Assembly: GCF_037325665.1 (NCBI RefSeq)
Contig: NC_090250.1
Location: forward strand, 29,994,024 to 30,058,023
Direction: 5' to 3'
Origin: Littorina saxatilis
Lineage: Eukaryota > Mollusca > Gastropoda > Littorinimorpha > Littorinidae
DNA: 64,000 nt
Notes under the pieces: model-generated
The model's input: only the letters and a program-made list of their open reading frames with translations
What the model was told of the DNA's origin: nothing
Database searches by the model: none
Translations under genes and position numbers: made by a program
Shown here: piece after piece, positions 12,280-24,408 of the stretch
Position numbering within the stretch: the stretch's first letter is position 1
Layout: each line of letters starts with the position of its first letter

Positions 12280-12693
12280 TACAGTGCAGTCCGGATGTAG
12301 TGATAGCCCTCGGGACCAAATTTTTTTTATCACTACATCCGGACTATCATTACACCAGGACGTCCGGTTATAGTGATATTTTTGTAGGTTTTATCACTAC
12401 ATCCGGACGTCCGGTTATAGTGATATTTTTGTAGGTTTTATCACTACATCCGGTTATAGTGATATTTTTGTAGGTTTTATTACTACATCCGGCCAATCGC
12501 TTGTAGTTGTAGTGATATCTTCAAAGCTTTTATTGCTACATGCGGCGGCACATTTGGTAAACTAGCCTCAAGGCAGTAACAAGGTGATTTTGGAACCACT
12601 ATTGATTTCGTTTTGTGACGTTTCTTCTGTCGTCTTTGTCAGGCTTGCAAATGTCCTGTGTTAACCTACCCCCGTCCTGGCAGTTCAACAGCC

Positions 12694-12745
<52 letters not shown>

Positions 12746-12761
12746 AGAGAGAGAGAGAGAG

Positions 12762-12813
<52 letters not shown>

Positions 12814-13147
12814 GCCACTTAGAAATAAGGGTTAAATGAAAAATTGTCAGATCAATTTTCCGCTTCAGGGTAAGCACAGTGCGTGGCTGGCTTTTGCTCG
12901 CCATTTTGGTAAAGGGAGATTACTCTCGAACATTATCACTACAGCCGGACTTTAGCTTCCCCGGGACTTGAAAATAGTATCACTACAAGCGGACTATCAG
13001 TATCACTATATCCGGACTGAAAAATATCACTACAACCGGACTAAGTTAACAAAGAACATGAACAACTGGGACCGGGACCCAGAAATTCTATTACTACAGC
13101 CGGACTATCACTATATGGGTCTATCACTACAGCCGGACTTCACTGTA
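12280..13147. mobile_element. pogo-like MITE with internal tandem repeats
   Basis: The ends are inverted: left TACAGTGCAGTCCGGATG, right (reversed) TACAGTGAAGTCCGGCTG, with TA at both outer edges as for Tc1/mariner-pogo insertions. The left third consists of repeated units of the form GTCCGGTTATAGTGATA plus its inverse TATCACTACATCCGGAC. The right third repeats the TATCACTACAGCCGGACT motif. A GT run followed by a GA run (12695-12809) sits in the middle. There is no transposase frame. Confidence 0.7.
12695..12809. repeat. Compound microsatellite (GT)n-(GA)n
   Basis: A GT array of about 24 units followed by an interrupted GA array, inside the pogo-like MITE. The open frames across it are low-complexity artefacts. 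Confidence 0.95.
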
Positions 13148-13633
13148 TGTTGTTGGAAAGTTTAATTATTGACAAAACAAAACGTTGCGTTCAGATATTT
13201 TGACCCAGGTCTTTTAAGTGCACAGACAAACACTAATTCACTTGTATGAGACTTCATTCTGTTCAATCAATTCAATGGATTTTTTAAGGGCCATAACCAA
13301 ACAGTTGCCCTTTAAAAGTGTGAAGTGTTAAGCGTGGTGTAACCATATTATGCATAGATGTACCTAGTGTATGAAAATGCACGGTAAATACCCGTGAAGT
13401 GCTATCCCCTTGAACTGTTTTGCTTAGGTGTGTGTGATAAGTACTGTGTATCTTTAAACCTTTAATGACTTCTCTCAGGGGCCTTCTTATAAAATTGGTT
13501 TGAAATTATTGAATTACAATTTGTCTTCAAGATACTGTACTTCTTGTGCTCTTATCATTCACACCACTACTACAAATCTGTCCTGCCTTGTACATGTATG
13601 GGATAAGGATACCTTTCCACAGCTGAGAAAACT

Positions 13634-14442
13634 AACAAGTCGCGTAAGGCGAAATTACTACATTTAGTCAAGCTGTGGAACTCACAGAATGAAACTGAAC
13701 GTAGTCCGCCGCTAGTGCAAAAGGCAGTGAAAGTGACGAGCCTGTTTGGCGTGGTAGCGGTTGCGCTGTGCTTCATAGCACGCTTTACTGTACCTCTCTT
13801 CGTTTTAACTTTCTGAGCGTGTTTTTAATCCAAACATATCATATCTATATGTTTTTGGAATCAGGAACCGACAAGGAATAAGATGAAAGTGTTTTCAAAT
13901 TGATTTAGAAAATTTAATTTTGATCATAATTTTTATATTTTTAATTTTCAGAGCTTGTTTTTAATCCAAATATAACATATTTATATGTTTTTGGAATCAG
14001 GAAATGATGAAGAATAAGATGAACGTAAATTTGGATCGTTTTATACAAAGTTTTTTTTTTACAATTTTCAGATTTTTAATGACCAAAGTCATCAATTAAT
14101 TTTTAAGCCACCACTGACCAAGCTGAAATGCAATACCGAAGTCCGGCCTTCGTCGAAGATTGCTTGGCCAAAATTTCAATCAATGAGGGTGTGACAGTGC
14201 CGCCTCAACTTTTACAAAAAGCCGGATATGACGTCATCAAAGACATTTATCGAAAAAAAGTTCCGCGGATATCATACCCAGGAACTCTCATGTAAAATTT
14301 CATAAAGATCGGTCCAGTAGTTTAGTCTGAATTGCTCTACACACAAACACGCACAGACAGACAGACACACACATACACCACGACCCTCGTCTCAATTCTC
14401 CCTCTACGTTAAAAAAACATTGTCAAAACTTTACTAAATGTA
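13634..14442 (+). repeat. Dispersed repeat R2, copy 1
   Basis: Begins AACAAGTCGCGTAAGGCGAA and ends with an ATTTAGTCAA / TTGACTAAAT-type hairpin. It matches 34908-35753 along its length, and more weakly the inverse of 16585-16915. The interior has two near-copies of a block around TTTTTAATCCAAA followed by ATATGTTTTTGGAATCAGGAA. No coding frame. It looks like a non-autonomous element of unknown superfamily. Confidence 0.75.
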
Positions 14443-16584
14443 ATGATTCAAGAAAAAAGAACGGCTAGAGCCCAGTAGAGGTGCTGTTTGAAGAGATATG
14501 TTTAGAAATAGAAGGCAGATTAGAAGGAAGGAAATGATTCTGCACAACAGACAATTGGTAGGATGTTGTTCTAGATGGTAGGGGCAGAAACAGAGAAAGC
14601 AAGTTCACAGTAGGCTTTTAAACATGGAAAGTGTCATTGTGTCTATACAGAGACTGCCTTTCTGACTCTGAGACAATGTTTTGGGCTGGTAGAAATGTTG
14701 GTGGGCTTAGTGAACTTCAACAGTTACACTTGCACTGTACTTGTTACTACTGGTGGAAGGATTTTTTTTTTTTTTTTTATCAATTTTAACTTTTGTAGAT
14801 CTCTGGTAATGCTCATGATTATCATACAAGACTCTAAGAATGGCATTTCAGACTGTGTAATCATTTGAAACTCTGATTTGAAATTGCTCCTTTCCCTCTG
14901 CTGTCTTCACACACACAAAATGTGTATAAAACTATAATGGCACGTTTCGGTTCCTACTCATTAGTGTGTTTTTAGTGTTTTATTTCACAATCACATGCTG
15001 CAAAATCGAAAGATTTGATAACTTGGTATGAAAATAAAACCAGAGGCATCACGCAAGCTCTCTTTTGGCGTCTGCAGAAACACAATCTAAACGTTCGGTG
15101 GTTCCACCGTTTGCCACACTCAACCTAACGACGCGAACGCGCTGCGTGCACGTCACATGATATAGCCGCCATTTCGCCAAGCAACAGTGACCTTGAACAT
15201 AATTCAACCTAAATTTCGTCATGATCCCCAAAATAACAGCACAAAGAAAGAGCAATCATTTGAAAATATAAGAAACGGTTAGCATAAAAAAAACGAAAGG
15301 AGTGTTAACGGACGGGGTTGTCTTTCCACAAAGGGGAACCTACTCCAAGCTTTCCCCCCCTCAAAATCAACATTTTCATTTCTGGGTCGATATTATCCCG
15401 CCGGTTCCCGGTCGCTCATACGCCATTTTTCTTCCGAGTTTGTTTGTCCAGACATTTCTGACCGCCCGAGTCATTGTGTATGAAAATCACCACTTGGGTT
15501 GCTGGTGTGCCCTCTAACAGGCTTTCATCTTCGCGAAAAACGTAAATTCGGGTCGATTTGGGGGATAATTCGGCGAGGAGGAGCAAGACAATTGTCGCCC
15601 TTTACTACAGGGGCAGTAATCACACGCCATTTTGAAATTAACAATCATCTTCCCAACCGGTTATCGCCCGTAGCCTCTGTATTTTGCCGTGTTTGCATGG
15701 AATTAGTAAACAGTGCTTACCTTTAAACGTAGAACATGCTCTGGAAAATATTAGAAACTATTTTTCCTGCGATTTCAACGCAAAAATGAGTCCTGACGAA
15801 GTTGTTTCCTCCTCGTTTTTCTGGGTCAACACTTTCAGTCGACAAGCCGCAACGCGTCTGTCCCACAATGCAACGGTAGTTGTTTGAGGACATGCAGACC
15901 GGAACTATTCTGCATCAACCGACTTAGTTTGGTTTCGGTTTGAAATCTCGCGATAAGTGTTCTCTGCGCCTTCTTCAAATGACGTTACTTAGCGAGAACA
16001 GAGAAAACCGAAAGTTGTTTGGTACAGAAACATACGGATTTTCCAAGGAAACGTAGCCCAAACAACATAATATACGGGCTGTATACAATAGTCTGAGCCA
16101 CTGAGATTATTTAGTTGGAGGCCATCAAAATCTGAAACGATCGGCGGCCGGGTCATGCATTGCGTTTCCCCTGCTCCCATCCGCTGCCGTATCGAGCTAA
16201 TAATTATATTATGTCACCATGATCAATAGGCCTATTTAATCCGTATCAGTTTGAAGTCTTTCACTTTGAGTCTTCCCAACCACTCCACGCGTTTGTGTGT
16301 CGCGGAGTGTAGCGTATTCTACGGTGGCTAGCGGCGCCAGGAACTTGATCTGTGTGTGTGTGTTTGTCAGTGCACGGTCTGTGTGTAGTGTGGTGATCAG
16401 TGTCACTGTGTGTCGAGACGGAGTCAGCGTGTGTGTGTGTGTTACGTGTGTGTGCCGACGGTGTGTGTGTGTGTGTGTGCCAACTGATTCCCAGAAAACT
16501 GCTTTGTAGATCTTACCGAACACTGCCATTACAAGTTGTGCCAGATGATATCCCCAGACTTTTTTTTGGTCTTCTCAATGACTT
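14443..16584. other. Gene-free region; GC-richer segment, possible promoter
   Basis: No protein family is recognisable. About 15050-16200 is richer in CG dinucleotides than its surroundings and holds a YY1-like GCCGCCATTTC at about 15165. It could contain the untranslated first exon and promoter of the minus-strand zinc-finger gene. This is inference from composition and position only. A GT-rich low-complexity stretch lies at about 16345-16480. Confidence 0.3.
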
Positions 16585-16915
16585 AATTTTTTTTAAATAA
16601 ATATCTTTGATGACTTAATTTTGTTTGAATAAATGTCTTCGATGACGTAATATCCCGGCGGCACTGTCACACCCTTATTTTTCAATATAACTGATTGAAA
16701 TTTTGGTCAAGCAATCTTTAACTAAGTTCGAAATATGGTACTGCATTTCACATAAGAATTAGTTGAGTTTGGTCATTCAAAATCGGAAAATTCTAATTAA
16801 AATTAAAACTTTAGTAATCGATCAAAGATTTCATCTCACATTCTTTACCATTTCTGAATCCAAACATATATAGATATGCCATGTTTACTCTGAAAATGGA
16901 CGTACAGAAAATAAA
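16585..16915 (-). repeat. Dispersed repeat R2, copy 3 (old, inverted fragment)
   Basis: The reverse complement aligns with R2, including the segments GACAGTGCCGCC, AGCAATCTT...GGCC-like and TTTCCGATTTTTAATGACC-like, with many substitutions and a local duplication of the GACGTCATC-AAGACATTTAT part. Clearly older than the other two copies and truncated at both ends. Confidence 0.6.
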
Positions 16916-17820
16916 CTGATTTAGACACCAAGTTCGCACTGCTTTCCGGTGTGACTAACATCTTTCCCCGTGGTCATATTTTGATTCTCGCAACCGACAA
17001 ATCCGAGAATGTCTTCACAGATTCATGAAATATGACGCTCCTGCATGCACCACTTTAAATCATACCATCTGACCCAGATGTGAAGAAATGACCATAGATC
17101 ACATTACACTGAATCTCGTGTAGCCTAGTTCACGGGGAATAACCGGTCAAAGGCCGAACAGAAGCCGAAGGCCGCTCATGACACGTGTGAAGGCAAGTTT
17201 TGTCTGTTTTCTAGGTATTGTTTGATTTATGTGGGGATTTAAGGTAAGCTACTGATTCAGCGATGACTAAATTTGTTTCTCGATGCATAAAAAGTCAGGG
17301 AGCGATTGATATTTGCCCGTAAATAGCCTTCAAAGCTGAAAATGTCCGCGATCGAGCACCGGAAATGGCTGTTCGATGGGTTTTGCAAGTAGAAATGTGC
17401 TTTATTTCACCAAATCAGCTCGTATTTGGTGTGGGTACGGGATTCTAGAGGACGAAGGAGTCATAAGAGGTGCAAAGAAGTGCTATTTGGGAGTAGAATA
17501 AATCTTCTGAGACAGTAGACAAGAGAAGGTCATATTTGAGAGATGCGCGTAGGCCGATTGTCTTTCCGACAAGCGAATGATACAGCAGATTAACCATTCG
17601 TTTTGACCAGAAACCTAGTCTCTAGTTTTTACGAATGAGTTTTTTAATTAAAACAATCACGAGAACTCTCTCGCTTAGCCTAATGGCTGTTCGATGGGTT
17701 TCGCAAGTAGAAATGTGCTTTATTTCACCAAATCAGCTCGTATTTGACATCGGTTTGGTATATATATATATTTTCTAATCCTACCGCGAACTGGATAGCA
17801 GACGCGGCACGACTGTTGCA

Positions 17821-17967
17821 CCACACTTTGAAGTAATCCCACACTTTGAAGTAAATTACTTCAAAGTGTGGGGATGTGCCCCACACTTTGAAGTACACTC
17901 AGTTTTTACTGCAAAGTGTGGGGGGATCTTCCCACACTTTGAAGTAACTTACTTCAAAGCGTGGGAC
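17821..17967. repeat. Cluster of seven CCCACACTTTGAAGTAA boxes
   Basis: Seven copies of a roughly 17-bp box in alternating orientation within the left foldback arm. The right arm keeps only three (19040-19110). Short inverted boxes inside transposon arms often bind the transposase; that role is inferred here. Confidence 0.7.
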
Positions 17968-18152
17968 TTTTGCATGCCTGTTTGAGCCTGATGATTTTGT
18001 CAAAAAAAATGGCAGTCTTTTGGATGAGTGAACAGAAAAAGTGAGCGAGCCAAGAAACATAGTGATGTTTGTTATCAGGCTTTTAAGCAATGTCCCATTG
18101 TTGAGTGTGACGAAAACTCGTGGTGACGATTTTAAAACATGTTGGGTCACGC

Positions 18153-18822
18153 ATGGTCCAATCTTACATGGTCCAATCTTACATGGTCCAATCTTACATG
18201 GTCCAACCTTACATGGTCCAATCTTACATGGTCCAACCTTACATGGTCCAATCTTACATGGTCCAATCTTGCATGGTCCAATCTGACATGGTCCAATCTT
18301 GCATGGTCCAACCTTACATGGTCCAACCTTACATGGTCCAACCTTACATGGTCCAACCTTACATGGTCCAATCTTACATGGTCCAACCTTGCATGGTCCA
18401 ACCTTGCATGGTCCAACCTTACATGGTCCAATCTTACATGGTCCAACCTTACATGGTCCAACCTTACATGGTCCAACCTTACATGGTCCAACCTTACATG
18501 GTCCAATCTTACATGGTCCAACCTTACATGGTCCAACCTTACATGGTCCAATCTTACATGGTCCAACCTTACATGGTCCAACCTTACATGGTCCAATCTT
18601 ACATGGTCCAACCTTACATGGTCCAATCTTACATGGTCCAATCTTACATGGTCCAACCTTACATGGTCCAACCTGACATGGTCCAATCTTACATGGTCCA
18701 ACCTTACATGGTCCAATCTTACATGGTCCAATCTTACATGGTCCAATATTACATGGTCCAACCTTACATGGTCCAATCTTACATGGTCCAATCTTACATG
18801 GTCCAATCTTACATGGTCCAAT
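18153..18822. repeat. 15-bp minisatellite at the axis of the foldback element
   Basis: About 44 copies of CATGGTCCAATCTTA, with a C/T variant at one position (AATCTT versus AACCTT) and rarer changes. The unit length is a multiple of three and lacks stops in five frames, which explains the long open frames on both strands (repeated MVQSY, TWSNL, HGPIL, KIGPC, LDHVR). These are not evidence of a protein. The array is an expansion of the innermost end of the left arm, since the right arm begins with two inverted copies of the same unit. Confidence 0.95.
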
Positions 18823-19801
18823 AATATATATGGACCATGTAAGATTGGACCATGCGTGACCCAACATGTTTTAAAATCGTCACCACGAGTTTTCGTCACA
18901 CTCAACAATGGGACATTGCTTAAAGCCTGATAACAAACATCACTATGTTTCTTGGCTCGCTCACTTTTTCTGTTCACTCATCCAAAAGACTTTGCCATTT
19001 TTTTTGACAAAATCATCAGGCTCAAACAGGCGATGCAAAAGTCCCACGCTTTGAAGTAAGTTACTGAGTTTACTTCAAAGTGTGGGAAGATCCCCCCACA
19101 CTTTGAAGTAAAAAATGGGTTCACAGTCGTTCCGCGTCTGCTATCCAGTTCGCAGTAGGATTAGAAAATATATATATATACCAAACCGATGTCAAATACG
19201 AGCTGATTTGGTGAAATAAAGCACATTTCTACTTGCGAAACCCATCGAACAGCCATTAGGCTAAGCGAGAGAGTTCTCGTGATTGTTTTAATTAAAAAAC
19301 TCATTCATAAAAACTAGAGACTAGGTTTCTGGTCAAATCTGCTGTATCATTCGCTTGTCGGAAAGACAATCGGCCTACGCGCATCTCTCAAATATGACCT
19401 TCTCTTGTCTACTGTCTCAGAAGATTTATTCTACTCCCAAATAGCACTTCTTTGCACCTCTTATGACTCCTTCGTCCTCTAGAATCCCGTACCCACACCA
19501 AATACGAGCTGATTTGGTGAAATAAAGCACATTTCTACTTGCAAAACCCATCGAACAGCCATTTCCGGTGCTCGATCGCAGACATTTTCAGCTTTGAAGG
19601 CTATTTACGGGCAAATATCAATCGCTCCCTGACTTTTTATGCATCGAGAAACAAATTTAGTCATCGCTGAATCAGTAGCTTACCTTAAATCCCCACATAA
19701 ATCAAACAATACCTAGAAAACAGACAAAACTTGCCTTCACACGTGTCATGAGCGGCCTTCGGCTTCTGTTCGGCCTTTGACCGGTTATCCCCCGTGTAGT
19801 T

Positions 19802-21335
19802 TTCTCATGTGCTTGAATTTCCCTAGTAACTGCGGAAAGTCAAAATTTGCACATAATGCCCTTGAAATGTGTAAATACTTGAATAAGGCCAACGTTCACA
19901 AACACATTGAAGCAATGAAGCAAATCGATGATATGATGCTATGACACCTTAGGCCAAAGTACAAACGGTAGTTTTGTGATGATATGTCATTTGTGAGGAA
20001 TTACAGGTGATTTTGTGCAGAAACTTACGTCGCGTGTCTCCCTTCGGACAGAAAAATAAGGGTGCAACCGCTTCGGACAGATTTGCCAAGTGCAACCACG
20101 GTATACGGTGTGAAACTATAGGTCTATATGATACTGTGGGATTTGGAAAGTTACGTTGGGGGTGGTGAAGATTCTGAAACACATGCACATAAGTCAGTAA
20201 CAAGTTTGAAAAGACAATAATAACAAACTACAAGATTATAAGTTGTAATTGAAGAAGTATTTCTTCCTTCAAACACATCCTGGTAAAACGTGACATAGGC
20301 TGTTTCGTAAACTGAGCCTACTACGTCAGTATCCCTAGCCCTGTCCACAACCACTTTGTTAGCATGGCCCTGTTGACCTGTCTACCCCTGTGCCAGTGTG
20401 TACGGTTAACTATCCTCAGCGGATTATGACTTTATTCAGTTATTCTGCAGAAAAACAGAAATGCTGGAGAAAAACGGTTTGTCTCTGCAGCATTTCTGCA
20501 TAATGCAGGATGCACCGATTTTTTTTAACATATTTAGAGCTTTTTGTAATGTATTATTGATATGAGCACATTCGCGATCGTCGATAATGAATTTTCATGG
20601 TGTTTTGTAATTTTTAAATTACAAAGGAATTGATATGTAAGACAGTTTCAAGCGAGCTATTTTTTGCGGCTGTATTTACTGTGCAAACAACTCTAAATAT
20701 GGCAAAAGTGTCACGTGATAATCAATCGTTTGGTTTCCGCGCTCACTGGAGCAGACGATTTTTTCTGTAACCAGTTGACAGTGATGAAACCATATATTTC
20801 GGTCTCCTTCTGGCAGCAGTCCCAAAATTTCGACTTGTTTTGACCTTAGAACGATGTCTTTATCATAACTGTGAAGAACAGAACGGAGATCACTGTCGAA
20901 GTTGGCCAATCTGCAATCATTTTCGTCTCGCGAACACTGATCTCAGTGCTCGCGAAAACCATAGATGGGAGATAACTCTGTATTTTTGTTTTGATAGATT
21001 CGCGTAGGACTGTTGCGTCCGGTCAGGGAGAGAATGAGCCGAACTCATTTTGACCTGAGTTCAGGATGGGAATGAATATGATGACGTCACTCTCTCGCTT
21101 TACCTTTCTGAAAGTGTGTGCGAGTGTGTGTGTGCGTATATGAGAGAGTGAGAGAGATTTTGTGTGCGTGTGTGATCTCTAAAACTGAGTGTGTGTGTGC
21201 GTCAGTGCGACAACTCTGTTTAGGGTATTGATTAATGTATCTATATGACATTGTTGATAATTGATTTGATGTCACTAGCCATTCTCTCTACAATCTTTGC
21301 ATATACTATGCTCTCGTGTGCGCATGCTTTCTTTA

Positions 21336-21380
<45 letters not shown>

Positions 21381-23281
21381 AGTGTGTGCTATAATGAGCA
21401 CTCGCGTATCACAGCCACAACCAAAAGGACGGGAGAAAGATATAGAGAGGCGGGATGGGGCATAGATTATTACACACAACATAACTTCAGAAATGCTGGA
21501 GATGTCTCCTATTATTTTATTATTACTCAATACATCTGACAATACATATGTGTGTAATCAAAATCAAAAAAATCAAAAAATTAAAACCTCACCCCCCCCC
21601 CCTCCCCCCCCCCCAATCCAAAACATACTACCACTAGTCAATGTAACACCATCCAGATTCAACTGTAAATAGAAATCAAAGTTCTGTAAAGGGAAGCACT
21701 TCTCAACCATAAAACTCACGTCACAAACACAACATTTACACAGCACTTATAATGTGAAATAAAGACAAAAACCAACAACAGTATGTCTTTCGTCACAGCA
21801 CTCTTGGCTCCCTCCCACCAACCCAACCCCACTTCTAGTCTCTACAATAAACATGTGAACAATATTCCTTTTGAACCCCCCCCCCCCCCCACCCTTTTTT
21901 CTATTTAGTCACCCCAACAATATTTTAGTTTGTCTGCCTCCCCCTTCATTAACCCCTACACACAAGCGCACACATACATCGATAAATCTTTCTCAGTCTA
22001 TTTACAAGAACATATAGCTTTGACTGGAACCACATATGACAACATATGAGAAGATTGCTCTTCACATAATTGTAACGCAACCATTTATGCAGAAAAAAAC
22101 AACTGATAAAACATGTATGCAAAAATACACTGAGATATCCACAACAATGAATGATTACCCTTTGAATTTGAAACACAGACTAGGCTCAGTACAGCCACTT
22201 GATGGGTTCAGTACGGCGACCCATGATTTACCGGCAGAAAATACATGCATGTACATTATTTCTCAAAATGCATTCATGTTTATGCTTTGAAATCTCTGCC
22301 ACAAAGTAATTGAACTTGTAAGTTAGAATCTGCAATACCCACCAGAAGAACACATAAGAAGTCTGTAATACATGTAGCTTCAAGAAATCAATTATGCATA
22401 ACAGTCTTTCCTGAATACTTACACACAAAACAAGTGGTGGAGGGAGAATTTTTTTTCTCCAGTGTTTAAAAAAATAAGCTGGCTACCCCCCCCCCCCCCC
22501 CCCCCCCCCAAAAAAAAGATGGTCAGTAGTTTGCAAGTTACACTTACAAGAGATGTAGAGATTTTGATCAGGGTGGTTGGAGGGGGGGGGGGGGGAGGGT
22601 GAAAGGATAGGACAGCAGCAGTAGGAATCTACATAAAGCACTATAATTTGGACATGTAGTGAAAAAGGCCTGATTGTATGCCCAACACTACCATTGCCTG
22701 ACTGTTCACAAACTGAAACAAGCAAAACAATGAAAGCAAAACAATTTTGGTAAGAAACATAAAAAGACAAGTATGTTAACATGTTGATGAATCAATTTGC
22801 TAGTCCTTCTCCTGTGGCATCCCATATAGCCTTGAACACTTTCAGCTGACCAACTGTTCTTGCATGTCTGAAATCTGGATGCAAAGAAATGTTGAAAAGA
22901 TCCTAAGTTTTTTGCTGTGTGGACTATTCAAAACAAACAGTTCACATCAAAGGTGGGGTATTCAATGTATTTTTTTTTAACCATTGACTACAACCTGTCA
23001 TGGATGTAGCCAGCAACAAGTAGTTAAATGTTAAGAAATATCTGTCCTGTAAATTTTTGCATACATTATTAAATGTATTGCAAAAACTCTCTTTCTCAGA
23101 TATTTGCTTTGTGACAGAGACAACACAGAATGTTACAAACATGAAAGGGGTACACTGCTTGAAGTCATGTGCATTCAGCCAACAGTTATTACTGCCAGTC
23201 CTCTCTCTCTCTTACACGCACACACACACACTTTTGTTCTGTGAAACAATGAAACACTGAATACCTACAAATAATAATAGA
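19802..23281. other. Gene-free region with microsatellites and homopolymer tracts
   Basis: No coding sequence recognised. Contains a GT array (21337-21376), long C runs (about 21592-21614, 21880-21891 and 22486-22510) and a G run (22579-22596). An imperfect palindrome around CTGCAGCATTTCTGCAT lies near 20440-20510. Confidence 0.5.
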
Positions 23282-23487
23282 CAGACCTGTTTACCCTAAA
23301 CCTGAGGCAAGAGTACTTTTTCAAAAAGTTGGTGTACTTTGCAAGCAAAGCCATATGGGCCAGGCAAAACGTACGTGGGCCGTGGGTGCAAACGTGTTTG
23401 TGTAAGAATAGCATGTCTTGTGAACATCTTCAGAATTTACCTCCTTCCGATACAACAGGGATAAAACAATTTTATTTACCTGTCAGT

Positions 23488-23913
23488 TTATAACATTATA
23501 ACCAGTGTCTTCCAAGCAGATTGATAATGAAAAGATGAAGTTCGTGAAATAACATCTGCGGTTGACAGTGGCAAGTTCATTTTTACAATCATCTCAGAAA
23601 ACATTGCTTCAGCACGGACTACAGCCTTTTCTTCTGGCAGGATTTGCTTTGCGGGAATGAACTTAATAATTCTTTGGCAGCTTTCAGCGGATTTCTTTGC
23701 AGCAACCTTGTCCATGTGAGTTTTGGAACTGCAGTGTCGTTCGATGTCATATTTCCCAGCATGGACAACGGAGAAATCTGATTTACAATACTTGCAGTGT
23801 GCATGACTTTTTCCCATAGTAGACTCCACAATTCCTGGCTCTTTCTTATATTTCTCCAAGAAAATCTGCTGCTTCTGCTGTTTAGACTTGGTACAGTCAT
23901 CCGAAACTGTCAC
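23488..23913 (-). pseudogene. hAT-type transposase N-terminal fragment with BED-like finger
   Basis: A frame of about 141 residues containing HCKYCKSDF followed by a downstream His pair (ERHCSSKTH), the layout of BED-like fingers at the N-terminus of hAT transposases and their domesticated relatives. The downstream text (MNLPLSTADV) also resembles the region after the finger in those proteins. An upstream ATG (ATGAAGCGGTAA) is closed at its fourth codon, so no good start remains, and the catalytic RNase-H-like domain is absent. It lies inside the 23282-24596 element. Confidence 0.6.
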
Positions 23914-23983
23914 ATTTTACCGCTTCATTTTGCCACGATTGTCCAGACGATCGCACGTGCCAACAACTGAACAAGGTTTCCAC

Positions 23984-24408
23984 AGCTGAAGACTCTTTCT
24001 TTCTTTCTTTATTTGGTGTTTAACGTCGTTTTCAACCATTCAAGGTTATATCGCGACGGGGAAAGGGGAAAGGGGGGAGATGGGATAGGGCCACTTGTTA
24101 ATTGTTTCTTGTTCACAAAAGCACTAATCAAAAAATTGCTCCAGGGGCTTGCAACGTAGTACAATATATGACCTTACTGGGAGAATGCAAGTTTCCAGTA
24201 CAAAGGACTTAACATTTCTTACATACTGCTTGACTAAAATCTTTACAAACATTGACTATATTCTATACAAGAAACACTTAACAAGGGTAAAAGGAGAAAC
24301 AGAACCGTTAGTCGCCTCTTACGACATGCTGGGTAGCATCGGGTAAATTCTTTCTCGTCCCAACCAATATGGGACTCCCCCTAACCCGCGGGGGGTAGCT
24401 GAAGACTC
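23984..24408 (-). mobile_element. SINE-like element C, longest copy, nested in the hAT-like element
   Basis: Minus-strand copy (23996-24396) with its AAAG tail at the left and a head beginning near CCCCGCGGGTTAGGGG at the right. The 12-bp TSD AGCTGAAGACTC is at 23984-23995 and 24397-24408. It shares its 3' half with the truncated copies at 1290-1639 and 39692-39752. Confidence 0.85.

Larger units (their letters stand above)
17131..19796. mobile_element. Foldback-type element with roughly 1-kb inverted arms
   Basis: The left arm (17131-18152) and right arm (about 18834-19796) are near-perfect reverse complements. The outer ends read CACGGGGAATAACCGG and, reversed, CACGGGGGATAACCGG. A 5-bp direct repeat TAGTT abuts both ends (17126-17130 and 19797-19801). 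The arms carry no protein-coding family. Each arm contains a roughly 65-bp direct repeat starting ATGGCTGTTCGATGGG, and a cluster of CCCACACTTTGAAGTAA boxes. The right arm is about 80 bp shorter, the loss falling in that box cluster. A 15-bp minisatellite occupies the axis. A CAC start with a 5-bp TSD recalls Transib-type elements, but without a transposase the superfamily is open. Confidence 0.85.

Noticed and set aside
12615-12904. Frames through the GT/GA and CA microsatellites as proteins
   Set aside because: Repetitive Val-Cys, Arg-Glu and Thr-His strings encoded by dinucleotide repeats; the same applies at 48192-48395 and 52153-52595.
15499-15887. Short plus-strand frames in the CG-richer region as exons
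   Set aside because: No family resemblance and no paired splice sites; the region is better viewed as possible promoter DNA.
18153-18822. CRISPR-like array
   Set aside because: Tandem repeat without unique spacers, in an animal genome.
17899-18977. Long open frames on both strands across the 15-bp array
   Set aside because: The unit is five codons long and lacks stops in most frames, so openness is automatic; nothing resembles a protein family.
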